Below are positions 23,225-34,333 of a stretch of 64,000 nt of DNA, piece by piece. The notes beneath the pieces are model-generated. The model searched no databases, was not told the DNA's origin, and was given only the letters and a program-made list of their open reading frames with translations. Where the stretch lies: NCBI GenBank assembly GCA_030762895.1, contig CM061063.1, forward strand, positions 71,297,836 to 71,361,835, read 5' to 3'. Numbering within the stretch: position 1 is the stretch's first letter; every line of letters begins with the position of its first letter. This DNA is from Sophora flavescens. Lineage: Eukaryota > Streptophyta > Magnoliopsida > Fabales > Fabaceae. A program made the translations under genes and the position numbers.

Positions 23225-23444
23225 AATTCATTTGGTCATTTATTTTGTAGGATTTTGAAGCATATGAAAGCACACAAACTACCACTGTTGGAAAAATTCG
23301 AACTTGATCTCTATTTGAAGGAGCCAAGGATTCCATCATCGGGTAGTTTTGATATCTTATCTTATTTGAAGGAAAGAAGTCATAGATGTCCTGATCTTGC
23401 AAGGATGGCTTTGCGAGATGAAACGGCTCAAGCTCTCTTTTACA
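22343..23444 (+). pseudogene. hAT-2 transposase, catalytic core and start of dimerisation domain
   Basis: It resumes after SIRE-1 with NKEFIHVRCGAHILNLIVQD, the conserved core of plant hAT transposases. RPDCVTRWNSTYKIFESAIN and WRRAEILCEILKPFY follow. A frameshift near 22877 moves to VLTFGAIFDPTKNFNFLRYF and KLQKVKINLYRLYDEYV. An intron with a (TA)n run starts at about 23123 and ends at about 23250. After another frame change near 23296 the hAT C-terminal dimerisation motif follows (FELDLYLKEPRIP, RCPDLARMAL). It is cut at 23444 by the LTR insertion and continues at 28046. Confidence 0.8.
23184..23221. repeat. (TA)n microsatellite in hAT-2 intron
   Basis: About 19 TA repeats lie in the short intron of the hAT-2 transposase gene. 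Confidence 0.9.
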
Positions 23445-24527
23445 TGTAACACCCTGTATTTTACTGTTTTAAATAATAGTAATACATATAAATATGTTTA
23501 TAAATTTATTTGAGTCTTATAAAATTATTTTAAATAAACGGAGGTTATTACTCAATCCTACTTGACTGTAGGAAGCTACGATTAAAATTTAGGTTGGAAA
23601 GTCAGGCGAAACCCGGCCCGCGAATTCCATTTACAGTATAATAATACTGCTCAAAAGACCTAATTTTAATTCGTGAACGAAAGAATTAAGTTTAGGATTT
23701 TATTTTCTACAATTCTGTATTTTTAGAATTTTTTTCAGAAAAAATAAAATAATTTACGTATTACGGACGGAAAGCGTAATCGGGTAAACGACGGAAGGGA
23801 AATTAGAGTTTCTAAGAGTAGATAGAGGGTTTATCTTAGGATTTTGAGATGATTCAAGGGGATGAATCGTATTTTTAAGTCTAGAAGGTTTTTCAGGGTT
23901 AAATAGAAAATTTAGAAATTTTACGTTTAAGCCCCTGAACTTTCTGTAAATTACCCTTTTGTCCCTAAATTAGTTTTTTTAGTTTTTCCAAGTGGATTGG
24001 GCTAGAATCCTTGTTTATAATCTTAAATGGTCGTGGCTTAGAAGCCCAAACTTTTCTAGTTCATAGTTTGAGTCCAAAAAGCCATTAAAGTTTCCTATCT
24101 TAAGCTTAATGCTTAAATTTTCAAGTGGGCCCCACAAGAATGAACCCAAGCCCAAATTAACCCAGTCCATGCGCAAGCCCATGAGGATTTGTGGCTGCCT
24201 CATTGTTGTTGGATGCATCATGATGATTCTAGAGTTTTCTACAAGTTTCTACATTATCCTTGATTTTTCCACAATGTTCTTGATTCTTCCTAAATACATG
24301 AATTATCCTAACCTATCTTTGACTCATAAATTCAGCCAACAAAGTCAAGATAAGCTAGCATTTAATGTGGCAAAATCATCATGATGACACTTTATTGATA
24401 AATTGCAAACTAGTCCTTCAACTATTGGAATCTTTGCAATTTGGTCCTTAGAACTTAATTGCATTTGGATCCTTAACATGACAACTCATCATCATCTAGA
24501 GTCTCCCTAATATGGCGCCACTGTCAC

Positions 24528-24535
24528 TATAAATA
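24528..24535 (+). promoter_or_regulatory. TATA box within the solo LTR
   Basis: TATAAATA is preceded by a GGCGCCACTGTCAC context and followed about 25-30 bp downstream by a CT-rich stretch, as expected around a retroelement transcription start. It implies a U3 of about 1.1 kb and a very long R/U5. Confidence 0.5.
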
Positions 24536-27218
24536 CCCTACTCTCACTTTTCATTTAGTTTCTTTTGCCATTTGCTTCCAAAACTCTAAAGTTTATAAGT
24601 TCCTTAGTTCTAAGTTTGTAAAGCAAGTTCTTGGATTTCCTTGGTCATTGATTTTCAAGAGGTAAATCCTAATCTTCATTCTTAATCATGCCTATGTTCT
24701 TTAGCAAGTTTTTTGATTCAAGGCTTATATCATAGTTGTTCATCACTTTAAAGTTTCTAACCCTAGAACTTTGAAAAGTCATAATAAATTCTAGAAAAAT
24801 CTAATGATGATGAAACTACTTTCTATCTTCTTGATATCATGCATATTATCTAAATACAAGAGCATGATGTAATCAAAAATTTCTTTCTTGAAAACCTAGC
24901 CTTGGCCGAATCTATCACCTTAGGGTTGGTAGAGTTTTGTTCATGTGTTTTCATGTATGATCATGTATTCTATATGGCATGTATGACTACACACTCTAAT
25001 CCATGTTAGTCTCTTAAAATGAATATTTTACTCAAAAATATTTAAGTTGGCCGAACCCTAAGTGGGTGAGTTTTGTTGAGTTTTGTTCATGGTTTCATAA
25101 ATGATCTTAGAAATCAATCTCTTAGTATGTATGCTTTATAAATCCAAGTTGATTTGTTAAACTAAGAACCCTAGCTCTATGAACCTATTAAGGCCGAATC
25201 TATGTATAAAAGAGTTATAAAGTTTTGAGTCTTAAACTTAGTTATTTAGTCACTAATCTATGATTTAGGTTAATCAAGGATCATTAATCCATAACTTAAT
25301 CGTGATTAGAAGTTTAGTCATTCAAAAACCCTAGAGGTCGTGACTATGTATTAGGGTTTAGAATGTTTTAGTTTATTGATTTGTAACTATTTGGTTGTAA
25401 TGATTGAAGGTTAGTTGAGTACGACGTTTACGAGGTAACTGAAATTCTGAAGGAGTCTGTAAGTTTATCAGGGAGTCTTCAAGAGGTAAGGGGGAAACAT
25501 CAGAGGATTTTATTCAATGACTATATGCTATTCCGTGGTTGTTTGTAATTATTTGTTTGTTAGTATTTATTTATGTTGTTTATTGTGGTGTTATTTGTAT
25601 CTGTGGGGTTTTAATTGCGTTAATTGTTTATCTGCAATTATATTATGTTACTGTGATGCATGATCTGCCTGGGAAATATCTGTGATATAACTGTTGTTTG
25701 ATGTGTGAGAAGCCTGACAGTGGTCAGTGCACAATTAAGAAAGACGGATAAAAGCTTTAAGAAGCTTCGCAAATTATATTCAATGTTTTAACGGCAACAT
25801 ATTGATATATAATATTAAAGGGAATTTATTTTGAGAAAAATAAAGAGTTTTGAAAAATATTGGTATTTTAATAATTTTATTTTTGGAAAAGTGAATTATG
25901 AGTCACAACGAGTGCGAAACAGTGAAAGTATTTCAGTACTGCTGAATTTTACGTAACAAAACTCCGGAATATTACAAAATATTCTTTTATGAAATTAATT
26001 GGTGAAAATAAGTTAATCATGATTTTAGAAAATTAATTAAGTGGAAAAAAATAAGTTTTTGGCTTAAAAGCCTTAAAAATAATAGTTGACGGCAAATCTG
26101 GGAAATATAGACGGCAAGTATTTTTGAAACGGCAGTGCCTATTTTGAGGAAATTAAACCTCAAGTGACTCATTGGTTTGTGAAAAACTAAGTTTTTATTA
26201 TTTAAGGATTTTATAATGAATTTCTACCATTGGAAAAGAATTTCTAAAAAAATCAAAAGTTGATTTTAACCATGTTAAAAATACAGTTGGACTTAGTAAT
26301 CGAGACGTCGGGTACTAATGTTCTGTGTTGTGATGGACTCAGTCATTTGGATTTTGAGGGCCTATATTGTATACATGAGGTATACTGTGTTGAAACATTG
26401 AAGATGTTTTCTAGTAGCACGAACCTGGGACTGGTGCACCGGTCGAGAGGTGTCGTGATTGAGCACTTGGACAGTAAGGTCCTGTGTTATAATGAAAGTT
26501 TTAAAAAGTGTTTTAAAACCATGTGAGTCGTAAGCCATTTTGAGCTTCGGCAAAGAAAGAGTGAGCACAAAGAAAAGAACAAAACAAAAGTGTTTTGCAT
26601 GCATTTGGCAGACGTGCCTGCGATTTGTGGTTTAATGCATCAATTACCATCGGCAAAAGGTAATTACGACATGCATTTTCTCATGTGCCCAGGGAGGACA
26701 TTGAGACCCATATTACTTGCTAATAGGTAGGCCACTGATTGTGGACGTTAGCAATGTGTTTGGCCTTGTGTGTGCCTGGCTATGTATGCCTTTGTGGATG
26801 GGAAGAGGTTGCGCACCTATTGGCAAATGGCCAAGTTAGCCAGTGTGGCTATGGAGTCTGATCAACTCATATTATGTTGGGATATCTCATGAGATTAGGA
26901 TGAAAATTAGATGATGAATAGAAGTGTCATGCATACTTTTATGGATGATGTTTGGGGTGTTAAACCCACTGATAAACTATTCATTATAAATGTATGTAAT
27001 TGGTAAATGTTGATGTGTTTATATGGTGACTAGTATGTGGTTATTGAGTAAGATCCATGTATTGGTTTCTCACTCTTACACACATTCAGATGGACCCAGA
27101 AATACCCTTGGTACAATCGAGGGTCCGAACGATCACTTTTGATCATGCACAATATGGTGGTGCCTGAGAGATTAATCTTGGGGCACTCAGCGCCACCTAC
27201 CATGGACCGAGTAGAGAG

Positions 27219-27578
27219 GTGATCGGAACAATAGAGGAAGGACCTCAACAGAGGATTCACGTAGTGGAGACGGTCGAGGTATCTCTACCTCCAATTTGGC
27301 TTTACCTACAGTATCTGGAAGAGCACGGATTGATGGATCCATTTCCTCAACCACATCCTCTTCAGATATTAGGACATGCGGAACCTCCTACTGAAGTGGA
27401 GTTAAATGAGGGAGAGGAAGATCCAGAGGAATACATAGAGGACGATCCTGAGTTTCAACCTCCTGCGGTTGATGATGAAGATTCTTCAGATGACACAGTG
27501 GTAGCAGAGGCATCATCGTCAGATTCGTCATTTGTAGGAGGGATTGATCATCATGATCTTCCCAATGGATTTCAGTAG
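27219..27578 (+). other. Acidic 119-codon open frame within the solo LTR, unknown
   Basis: The predicted peptide begins MIGTIEEGPQQRIHVVET and has a strongly acidic C-terminal half (for example EGEEDPEEYIEDDPEF), then a Ser/Asp-rich tail. I recognise no domain. Open acidic stretches occur in long LTRs of some gypsy families, so this is more likely LTR sequence than a gene. No splice context or promoter of its own is evident. Confidence 0.3.
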
Positions 27579-27787
27579 CTTGACCAGCTTAGGTAGAGTT
27601 TTGGGGTAGCGAGTCTTGACAGTTTTGATATGGCTTCAGAGAGCCATGAGCTTTGAATGAGGTTCTGAACTACTTGTTGCTGATATGTATATATCTTTAT
27701 TTTCTTTGTTTAGTTTGATGAAGAATAGCCTATACTTATGAGGGCTATTTTGTTATCTCCTACTACAGGTGTTGTGTATATAAAAGG

Positions 27788-27792
<5 letters not shown>

Positions 27793-27858
<66 letters not shown>

Positions 27859-27871
27859 CATACATACATAT
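27793..27871. repeat. (TA)n and (CATA)n microsatellite
   Basis: About 31 TA repeats are followed by four CATA units, inside the solo LTR. Confidence 0.92.
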
Positions 27872-28045
27872 GTTGTTATTTTTACAATAGTTTTATGTTG
27901 TATGTTATGGAAAAAAAATTCAGCACTATTTTTGTAAAGAAACGTTTAATATAAATACATATTTTCCGAAAGTAACCAGCGTAAATAATTAAATTTCCGT
28001 TCTTGGGTAATAGTGTGATGACCCTAGATAGGGTGTCGCATTACA

Positions 28046-28234
28046 CACATGGTTGGTTACATGGTTTTGTTGGTAAGTTTTTTTTTAAGCTTTATCATTT
28101 TTAGGATTTAAAATCAAGTCGTTGATTTATATAAAAATTCATAACAAAGTATATTTTTTATTTTAGATTATGATAATGAAGACGATGATGATGAGCGGGA
28201 GGCCATCAATTTTGAAGATGTAAAGCTTTCTTAA
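28046..28234 (+). pseudogene. hAT-2 transposase, last coding exons
   Basis: After the LTR insertion the frame reads THGWLHGFV up to 28072. A GTAAG donor follows, then an intron to a TTTTAG acceptor at 28166. The final exon (28167-28234) encodes YDNEDDDDEREAINFEDVKL and a stop. The WLHGF motif and acidic tail are the normal end of this transposase family. Both splice sites look intact. Confidence 0.75.
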
Positions 28235-28295
28235 GGAGGTTTAAATGTCAATGTTGGTGCCAAAATATACGATTTTAAATATATCGTTGTTAATG

Positions 28296-28490
28296 TTGGA
28301 CTTTCTTTGTTATTTGTGAAGTTTATTTTTGTTGGACTTTTTTATTGTCTCTATTGTTGGACTTTTTTATTGTTTCTATTGTTGGACTTGCTCATTTTTT
28401 TATGTTCTTATTTGACTTTAAATATATCTCTATATGAACTCAAGGAGCTTGACTTTAAATATATCTCTATATAAACTTAAGGAGCATTTT
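28296..28490. repeat. Short tandem repeats in hAT-2 3' region
   Basis: A ~27-bp unit built on TTGTTGGACTTTTTTATTGT is repeated about three times (28296-28390). A ~40-bp unit with GACTTTAAATATATCTCTAT is repeated twice (28429-28485). Both lie between the transposase stop and the right terminal repeat. Confidence 0.65.
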
Positions 28491-28855
28491 AATGCTTCGT
28501 ATGAGAACTAATTCTGAAGTTCTCTTTTACAACATTGATTATGATTATTTTATCTTCATTCATATCCTTATGTTTTCAATACAAATAATTAGGTTGATTG
28601 AAAATAAATATGTCTCAGTCCACACATATACACAATGCTATAGTCACTTTTAGGAACTTAAAAATAAAAATGATTGAAAATAAATTTTTTTAGCAAAAAA
28701 ATGTCGGGTCAGCCCACATAGGACTGGGCTTGGACACCTATTTTACAACCCATATTGATTCTGGGCCATTTTGGCTCGGTCCTATAAAACCCTAACTTGC
28801 ATAGGACTTGCCCACGACGGGTCGGGTAACCCATTTTGCCACCTCTAGATTTCAC

Positions 28856-28986
28856 CCCATAGACAAAAGTATTCTTACAAAAAAAATTATGAATGTCAAT
28901 TACTTATTAATGAGTTTTTTTTTACATAACTTATTAATGAGTTATTATTTGTTTTTACTGACTGGTTAATAAATTATAAATAATAA

Positions 28987-29062
<76 letters not shown>

Positions 29063-30346
29063 GTTAAGAAGAAATTATGAACAACAAATACTTTCTGTTG
29101 AGTGTCTATTGATTAATTTTTAGTAGTTAGTAGTTATAAATAAAATTCTATTATATTTATACACAAAATCAATATAAATTTACCATTTTTTTTTGCTCAG
29201 GACATTTGGCTCCCTAATAGGTTTATAGAATATCCCACAAGCTTAGATCATTTGGATCTGCTATGATATTAAGATCCACTCGAATGTTTAGTTATAATTA
29301 AGGTTCTTCGTCCCTCCACAAAAATATATTTTATGAGATTCGAAGTAAGATCCTCCGGCTCCTCCTCACAAGTTCAGCCAGCATACATTTGGGTATTTTT
29401 TGTTATTTAGTGATAAGCTTTTATATTTTCTGAAACTAAACATTCATTTCTATAAATTTCGTGTTAATTTTCTCAAAAAACAACCACAGTGACCATAACC
29501 TTTTTCCTTAAAAAAGTTGGATATTCCCTTCGAAATGTTTTGGGTATTTTTCCAATATTTTACACTACCCTTTTCCAGATCCATTTTCGCTTATAAGAAA
29601 AGCAATAATGGTTGATGGGAGTGGGGGTGGGGTGGAGCTGTTGGCCTGTTGCCTTTTTAATGTATTTTTTCTTTTAACCTTTCTGTCCTATAAAGTCTAT
29701 ATAACCTATGCAGGTGCGAAGGATTCAAAGGAAGGAAAGGTACAGCTAGCTATATATAATGAATGAAACTTGGATATGTTATTTTATTTTATGATGTACC
29801 ACCCCGCCTTGCATTAAAAGGGAGGTATCATTATTATAATTTTAATCCAATTTAATATAGAAGATTAGTAAAATCTTTGTAATTAGGATTTATCAGCGCC
29901 AAACGTGAATTATCAAAATCAAATAATATATTTTACTAATCAATGTTTTTTTTTTTTGGATATGAATAATCAATGGTGTATTTGGATGGAAAAGGACATT
30001 CAAAAGATATCGAATTAATTATCTTACCTGATAAAGACTTTGGTATTTAATTATAAGATTTTGTAATTAAATCCTCTTTTTAGGCATTTTCAAGGGATAA
30101 CATATTCTCCCCTGCAAAGTGCAAAGTGTGCTGCAATCTATATCATATATTTTGCTTTGTCAAAATATATCATCCCTTATTATATTTCTTATTAATTATT
30201 GAAAATTTAAACCAATTAATCAATCAGTCTCCATAACAAAAGTTTTTTTTTTTAACATAGCATAACAAAAGTTATGATACACTTTGTGGGATAACGTGGG
30301 TTGTCCTTGCAAATAAACTTGTTATCTAAATTTTAAAAAAATCAGC
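28856..30346. other. AT-rich intergenic DNA, no gene recognised
   Basis: No long open frame and no RNA gene is seen on either strand. It contains the (TA)n run at 28990-29059. A low-similarity pyrimidine stretch near 29600-29700 shows nothing identifiable. Confidence 0.5.
28990..29059. repeat. (TA)n microsatellite, ~35 units
   Basis: Uninterrupted TA dinucleotide run. Confidence 0.95.
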
Positions 30347-30363
30347 ATTGTTTTATTTGATTT

Positions 30364-30587
30364 TTTGGTTTTGTAATCACCCTAATTAATTCTTGGGGTC
30401 GAGTGAGCCCTCGAAGTATCCTACGACTTAGATCCTTAGGACCTGCTTTGGGACTAATCTCCGAGTCGACAGCGTGGTTAGTAAAGTCCGGCTAAAGGAT
30501 GTTACATACCCAAGGATCGAACTCGGATCTCTAACGATTCGTCATTAAGTAGCAGTGCGTTAACCACTTGCACTCAACCACTTGGTT
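30364..30587 (-). mobile_element. tRNA-derived SINE with long target duplication
   Basis: On the minus strand the head reads CAAGTGGTTGAGTGCAAGTG with an A-box-like AAGTGGTTAACGC and a B-box GAGTTCGATCC. The body continues to GGGCTCACTCGACCCC and ends AAGAATTAATTAGGG. A 17-bp target duplication ATTGTTTTATTTGATTT flanks it at 30347-30363 and 30588-30604, with no mismatch. It belongs to a different family from the SINE at 4141, judging by head and body sequence. Confidence 0.8.
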
Positions 30588-31214
30588 ATTGTTTTATTTG
30601 ATTTGTCCATTAACATTTATTAAAAAAAAAAGTCTAATAAAACAAGTTTTATTGAAAATTTGAATTTAACACTTGTCAATATATTGAATTTATCATTTCC
30701 TGATAAAAAAAATCTTTAATTGATTCGTTAATCAGTGATAAGTGTTCTAGGAATCCTCCTATTTATTATAAGACATTTAAAGTGTCTTCATCATTTGATT
30801 AAGAGTGGTGTTATTTGTATACCAAAATCAAACACCAACACTTACTTTTATATTTTTCTTATATATTTATTCATTATTTCTTTCTTATCTTTCATATTTT
30901 TCTTTTGTTAAACTCACCATGAGATAAGGTGTTGCCATATGGTGTTCATCTTTGGTGTTAAAAAAAATACACGTTTGATTAAAGTACTAGCAAATATCTC
31001 ATGCAATGCACAATTTTTTTTATAGCATTTATTGAAATAAATTATAATTTAATATGATATATATATATATAGGGAACATGTTTAAAATTTCAACTGTTTG
31101 ATTTGTTAACCTTTTTTTTTTTAAAAAAAAAGGCTGTACGAAAAATAAAAAATTATAATATTAATTTATAAAATGTAACAATTTGAGTAAGATACAATAA
31201 CATACAATTATTAT

Positions 31215-33085
31215 TTGAGTTGATTTTAAAAGGTGACATTTAATAAAATGTGAAAGGAACATTTATTTAAATTTTAATTTTAATTCACGTAATTTAAATT
31301 TAATTTTAACTTTGATAAGAATTACGTAAATACATTTTGTATGACCTTAATGCATTTTTATACCGAGGAATACATATAATGACGAAGGACCTTGAGGTTA
31401 CTTATTCAACTCTGAAATTATGCAGTTTCTGTTTAGTGTGCACATAAGTGTATGATGGCCGTTTGTAGGTCTGTATTTACACTTCCATTGAACTAGACTA
31501 TATTTGTTCCAAAAAAAAAGTATAAATAATAATTAAAAAAAGAATAGTAAAATAGATATCCCGAACGTAATAATAATGCAAATAAAAAATGCGCTCCATT
31601 TTAGAGAGGGAGTGGTTTTAGCAAACAGCATGACTCTTATCTTAATTTTGCTTTATCATCACTATTTTTACACTTATATTTACATATAATTTATAATATT
31701 TTTTATAAGTATGGATTTAATAAGTGTACTGTGAAATATAACGATTTAATGATAAATTGCCATGTCATTTTTTCTAATTATTTTCTTTAAAATCTACTAA
31801 CATTAAATAATTGGAGAGGAGACTTGATTTGTTTTCACCTGAATATGAGATGTCACAAAGTTTCAAGTGTAAAATTAGATACGGTAAAAAATATTCTAAA
31901 TAAGTTAAGAGTTTAATTTTCATGTACTGTCAGTGTAAATATTTTTACACCGACAACCAATTAAAAATATGGAATTGATGACTTTTAAGGTGGTTAGGAT
32001 AAGAATCAAACATTTATAATGATGTGTCAATTAATGATTGGTTGACGGTATAAATTTTTTTTTGACACTGTCACTATATACCAATTAAATCCATAATTTA
32101 AATATGACATTTTTAAGTATGATAATTTTAATGGATTTTATATATTACTCATGCATATATTTCACTCGTGCCATAAGTACTAGTTAACATCAAATCAAAG
32201 AAAGGTCAATGTAACACCCCTTGGACATTACTATACTAACACGTGTGGAAATAAATTAAAAGAATTTGTTGGTTGCTTTCGGAAAAATTTGATTTATTTG
32301 GAGTCCGACAATCTGGGTGTAAAACAATTTCCTTTGAATAGTGTAGTATGTAACGCAATCATCACAATAGTAAAAAAATAAAACATATTATTCACAACAG
32401 AATTTTAAATCATGTAAATGTTTTCAAAATACCTACGCAAACTTTCTCAAAACATACCACCCAAAAGAAATCCTAAGCTGGTCGTTCTAAAAGACACTCA
32501 CTGATGAGGCTATGTGATCATCCCTATGATCACACATCTCTTCCCGCATTCCGGACTTAAGTCTCCAAGTGACTTAAAGAACTCTTCTGCAACATCTGCA
32601 TTCGTGTACCAAGGTATAATAACAAAGACAGAATAACATGTATATGCAAGGGTGAGTTCCAATATATGGATTTTAAAACGATCCACAATATCTATATCTA
32701 TATCTATATCTATCTATAAACAATACATTTCTATACCCTATGCAATGTCATTTTGCCATGTGTCATCTTTCCTATGCATGAAATGTTGCCATGTGTCATA
32801 TGCCAAGTGTCAACACTATAAATTTTATTTATTTATTATTTATTATTGTATTTATAAAAGTTAACAAAAAACAACACACTAAAAATAAAAATTGAAAGAT
32901 AATTACTGAAATTGAAATTTAAAGTTTAAAGGTAACTAATCTTGTCTATTTATTTCAATTTCAAATTTTGAAGGTCATACAAAATGTATTTACGTAAATC
33001 TTATCTAAGTTAAAATTAAATTTAAACTACGTGAATTAAAATTAAAATTAAAATAAATGTATCAAATATCACTTTTTAAATAATT
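31215..33085. repeat. Inverted repeat pair, arms ~120-140 bp, 1.6 kb apart
   Basis: The arm at about 31215-31355 and the reverse complement of about 32965-33085 share AATTTTAATTTTAATTCACG, TTTAAATTTAATTTTAACTT and ACGTAAATACATTTTGTATG. Similarity stops abruptly on both sides. They could be inverted copies of a small element or internal parts of a larger decayed one. No target duplication was found. Confidence 0.55.
32211..32660 (+). mobile_element. Possible gypsy-type LTR fragment
   Basis: It starts TGTAACACCCCTTGGACATT, the same type of opening as the solo LTR at 23445, but the following sequence is unrelated to it. It contains the block CTCACTGATGAGGCTATGTG. No matching end GGGTGTTACA is seen within 1 kb, so the fragment is truncated or the call is wrong. 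Confidence 0.35.
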
Positions 33086-33228
33086 CATAGATTCAGAAAT
33101 GTATTTAATCTTATATGAATGAATAATTTTAAATGCATTTTATGTCTGTTACGTAAATCTTATCTTTACTTTACTCCAGTTTTAATTTCTAGTATAGTAA
33201 ATCTTATTGTTTTACTTCAATCTATATC

Positions 33229-33231
<3 letters not shown>

Positions 33232-33270
<39 letters not shown>
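33232..33270. repeat. (TA)n microsatellite
   Basis: About 19 TA units. Confidence 0.92.
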
Positions 33271-33273
<3 letters not shown>

Positions 33274-33799
33274 CTACTTAATTATTTCCTTCAATTCCCT
33301 ATTGACTTAAAATGGCATCTCAATATATTTTTCTTGATGACATAACGCCTGAAAATGAGGATTGGAATATCAAAGTTAAGGTTATGCGACTTCTCTATAT
33401 TGGTTATACAACTTCTTTATTTTATTTAAGAAATTGATAATTTTCAAAAAATGTATAATGAGTAATAAATTTTTAATTTTTAATTTCATAATTTAAAATT
33501 TATTTTCACAATAATATATATAAATATTTTGGAGATGTAATTATAAGAAATTTTGTAGGTTCCACGTCTAAAATTAATTGTATTCAACAAAAAAGTCAAG
33601 AAAATTTATTTGTTGAAATCAATTTTACTCAATCCGGAATTGATTTGATTGGATGTAAAATTTAAAACAAATACCTTAAAAATCCCAAAATTATTTATCA
33701 TTGAATGCACATGTAATTTTAGACCAGTCAAAATATAGGAATTAATCAGCTAAACCAATATAGAATCTAAAATTATATCACATAACCCATCCAAATCGC

Positions 33800-34333
33800 T
33801 TCTAATTTGGATAGTATATTTACTATACGAGATTTGGTTGGATTAGGACATTTGGGCTGGTGGTCCCGGAAATTTCTGATGTCGCAAAGAGAAAGAGCGA
33901 ACAAATTGGTCATTAGAATTAAAACGCACACTCTCATTTCCTCCTTTTCCCTCACTCACGATCACGATCACGATCACGATCTGAAGCAGTTCACTCTTCG
34001 GATGTCACCTCCCTTGCATTCTAAAACCCTAGCTAGCTGCAAGAAGCAAACCAGAGGCGCTGATTCTCCCCTTCCGTTCCGTGATTTGCGGACATCATGG
34101 GCGCAGCATCAGAGCTTTCCTATTCTGCCTTCCGATTTTCTCATCATACCTTTCCTTCTTTGCTTCCAAGAAACACTCACCTTCCCTTCCCCATTCTAAA
34201 ACCCCAGCGCAAACCAGAGGCGCGGTGATGGATTCTCCCCTTCCGTGATTTGCGGCGCGCATCAGAGCTTCTGATTTTCTCTATCTTTGCCTCTAAATTT
34301 TATCTTTATTTAACGCTGATTTATCTTTATTTA
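33800..34333 (+). promoter_or_regulatory. Leader or promoter-like segment upstream of the truncated cyclin copy
   Basis: This segment has no counterpart next to the full cyclin gene, whose homology begins at 34340. It has the look of a plant core promoter and 5' UTR: a CT-rich stretch near 33940, an (ATCACG)4 run at 33957-33981 and a telo-box-like CTAAAACCCTAG at 34021-34032. An internal direct duplication is present: TCTAAAACCC, GCAAACCAGAGGCGC, GATTCTCCCCTTCCG and GTGATTTGCGG occur at about 34019-34090 and 34193-34255. It may be the captured 5' end of another gene. That it drives transcription is inference. Confidence 0.4.

Larger units (their letters stand above)
23445..28040 (+). mobile_element. 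Probable solo LTR (~4.6 kb), Ty3/gypsy-like, inside hAT-2
   Basis: It begins TGTAACACCC and ends GGGTGTCGCA, the short inverted ends typical of plant gypsy LTRs. Perfect 5-bp target duplications TTACA lie at 23440-23444 and 28041-28045. Removing it restores a continuous hAT frame (LFYTHGWLHGFV). I find no second copy of the starting sequence, no primer-binding site and no gag or pol motifs, so a solo LTR is the best reading. A length of 4.6 kb is extreme but fits families with giant LTRs such as Ogre/Tat or Tekay. A non-autonomous element without detectable LTR pairs is the alternative. Orientation is inferred from the TATA box. Confidence 0.7.
4586..28847 (+). mobile_element. hAT-family transposon hAT-2, split by nested retroelements
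   Basis: The left end reads AAGAGGCGGAAAAATGGGTC and the right end, inverted, TAGAGGTGGCAAAATGGGTT; these are matching hAT terminal inverted repeats. Perfect 8-bp target duplications GATTTCAC lie at 4578-4585 and 28848-28855. Removing the two inserts (6071-22342 and 23445-28040) leaves about 3.4 kb, normal for an autonomous plant hAT. Transposase segments lie in order at 5350-6070, 22343-23444 and 28046-28234, all plus strand. Part of the gene is missing at the SIRE-1 junction. Confidence 0.88.
30605..33800. other. AT-rich intergenic DNA with repeat fragments, no gene recognised
   Basis: No coding sequence is supported. It contains an inverted repeat pair (31215-31355 and 32965-33085), a possible LTR fragment (32211-32660), a TATCTA hexamer array (32688-32718) and a (TA)n run (33232-33270). 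Short open frames here are confined to microsatellites and AT-rich DNA. Confidence 0.5.

Noticed and set aside
26260..26526. 88-codon frame in the solo LTR
   Set aside because: No domain, not repeated elsewhere, and composition like surrounding LTR DNA.
33807..34199. 130-codon open frame in the leader segment
   Set aside because: It covers the repeat (ATCACG)n and the duplicated leader block, has no domain, and composition fits a 5' UTR better than a protein.
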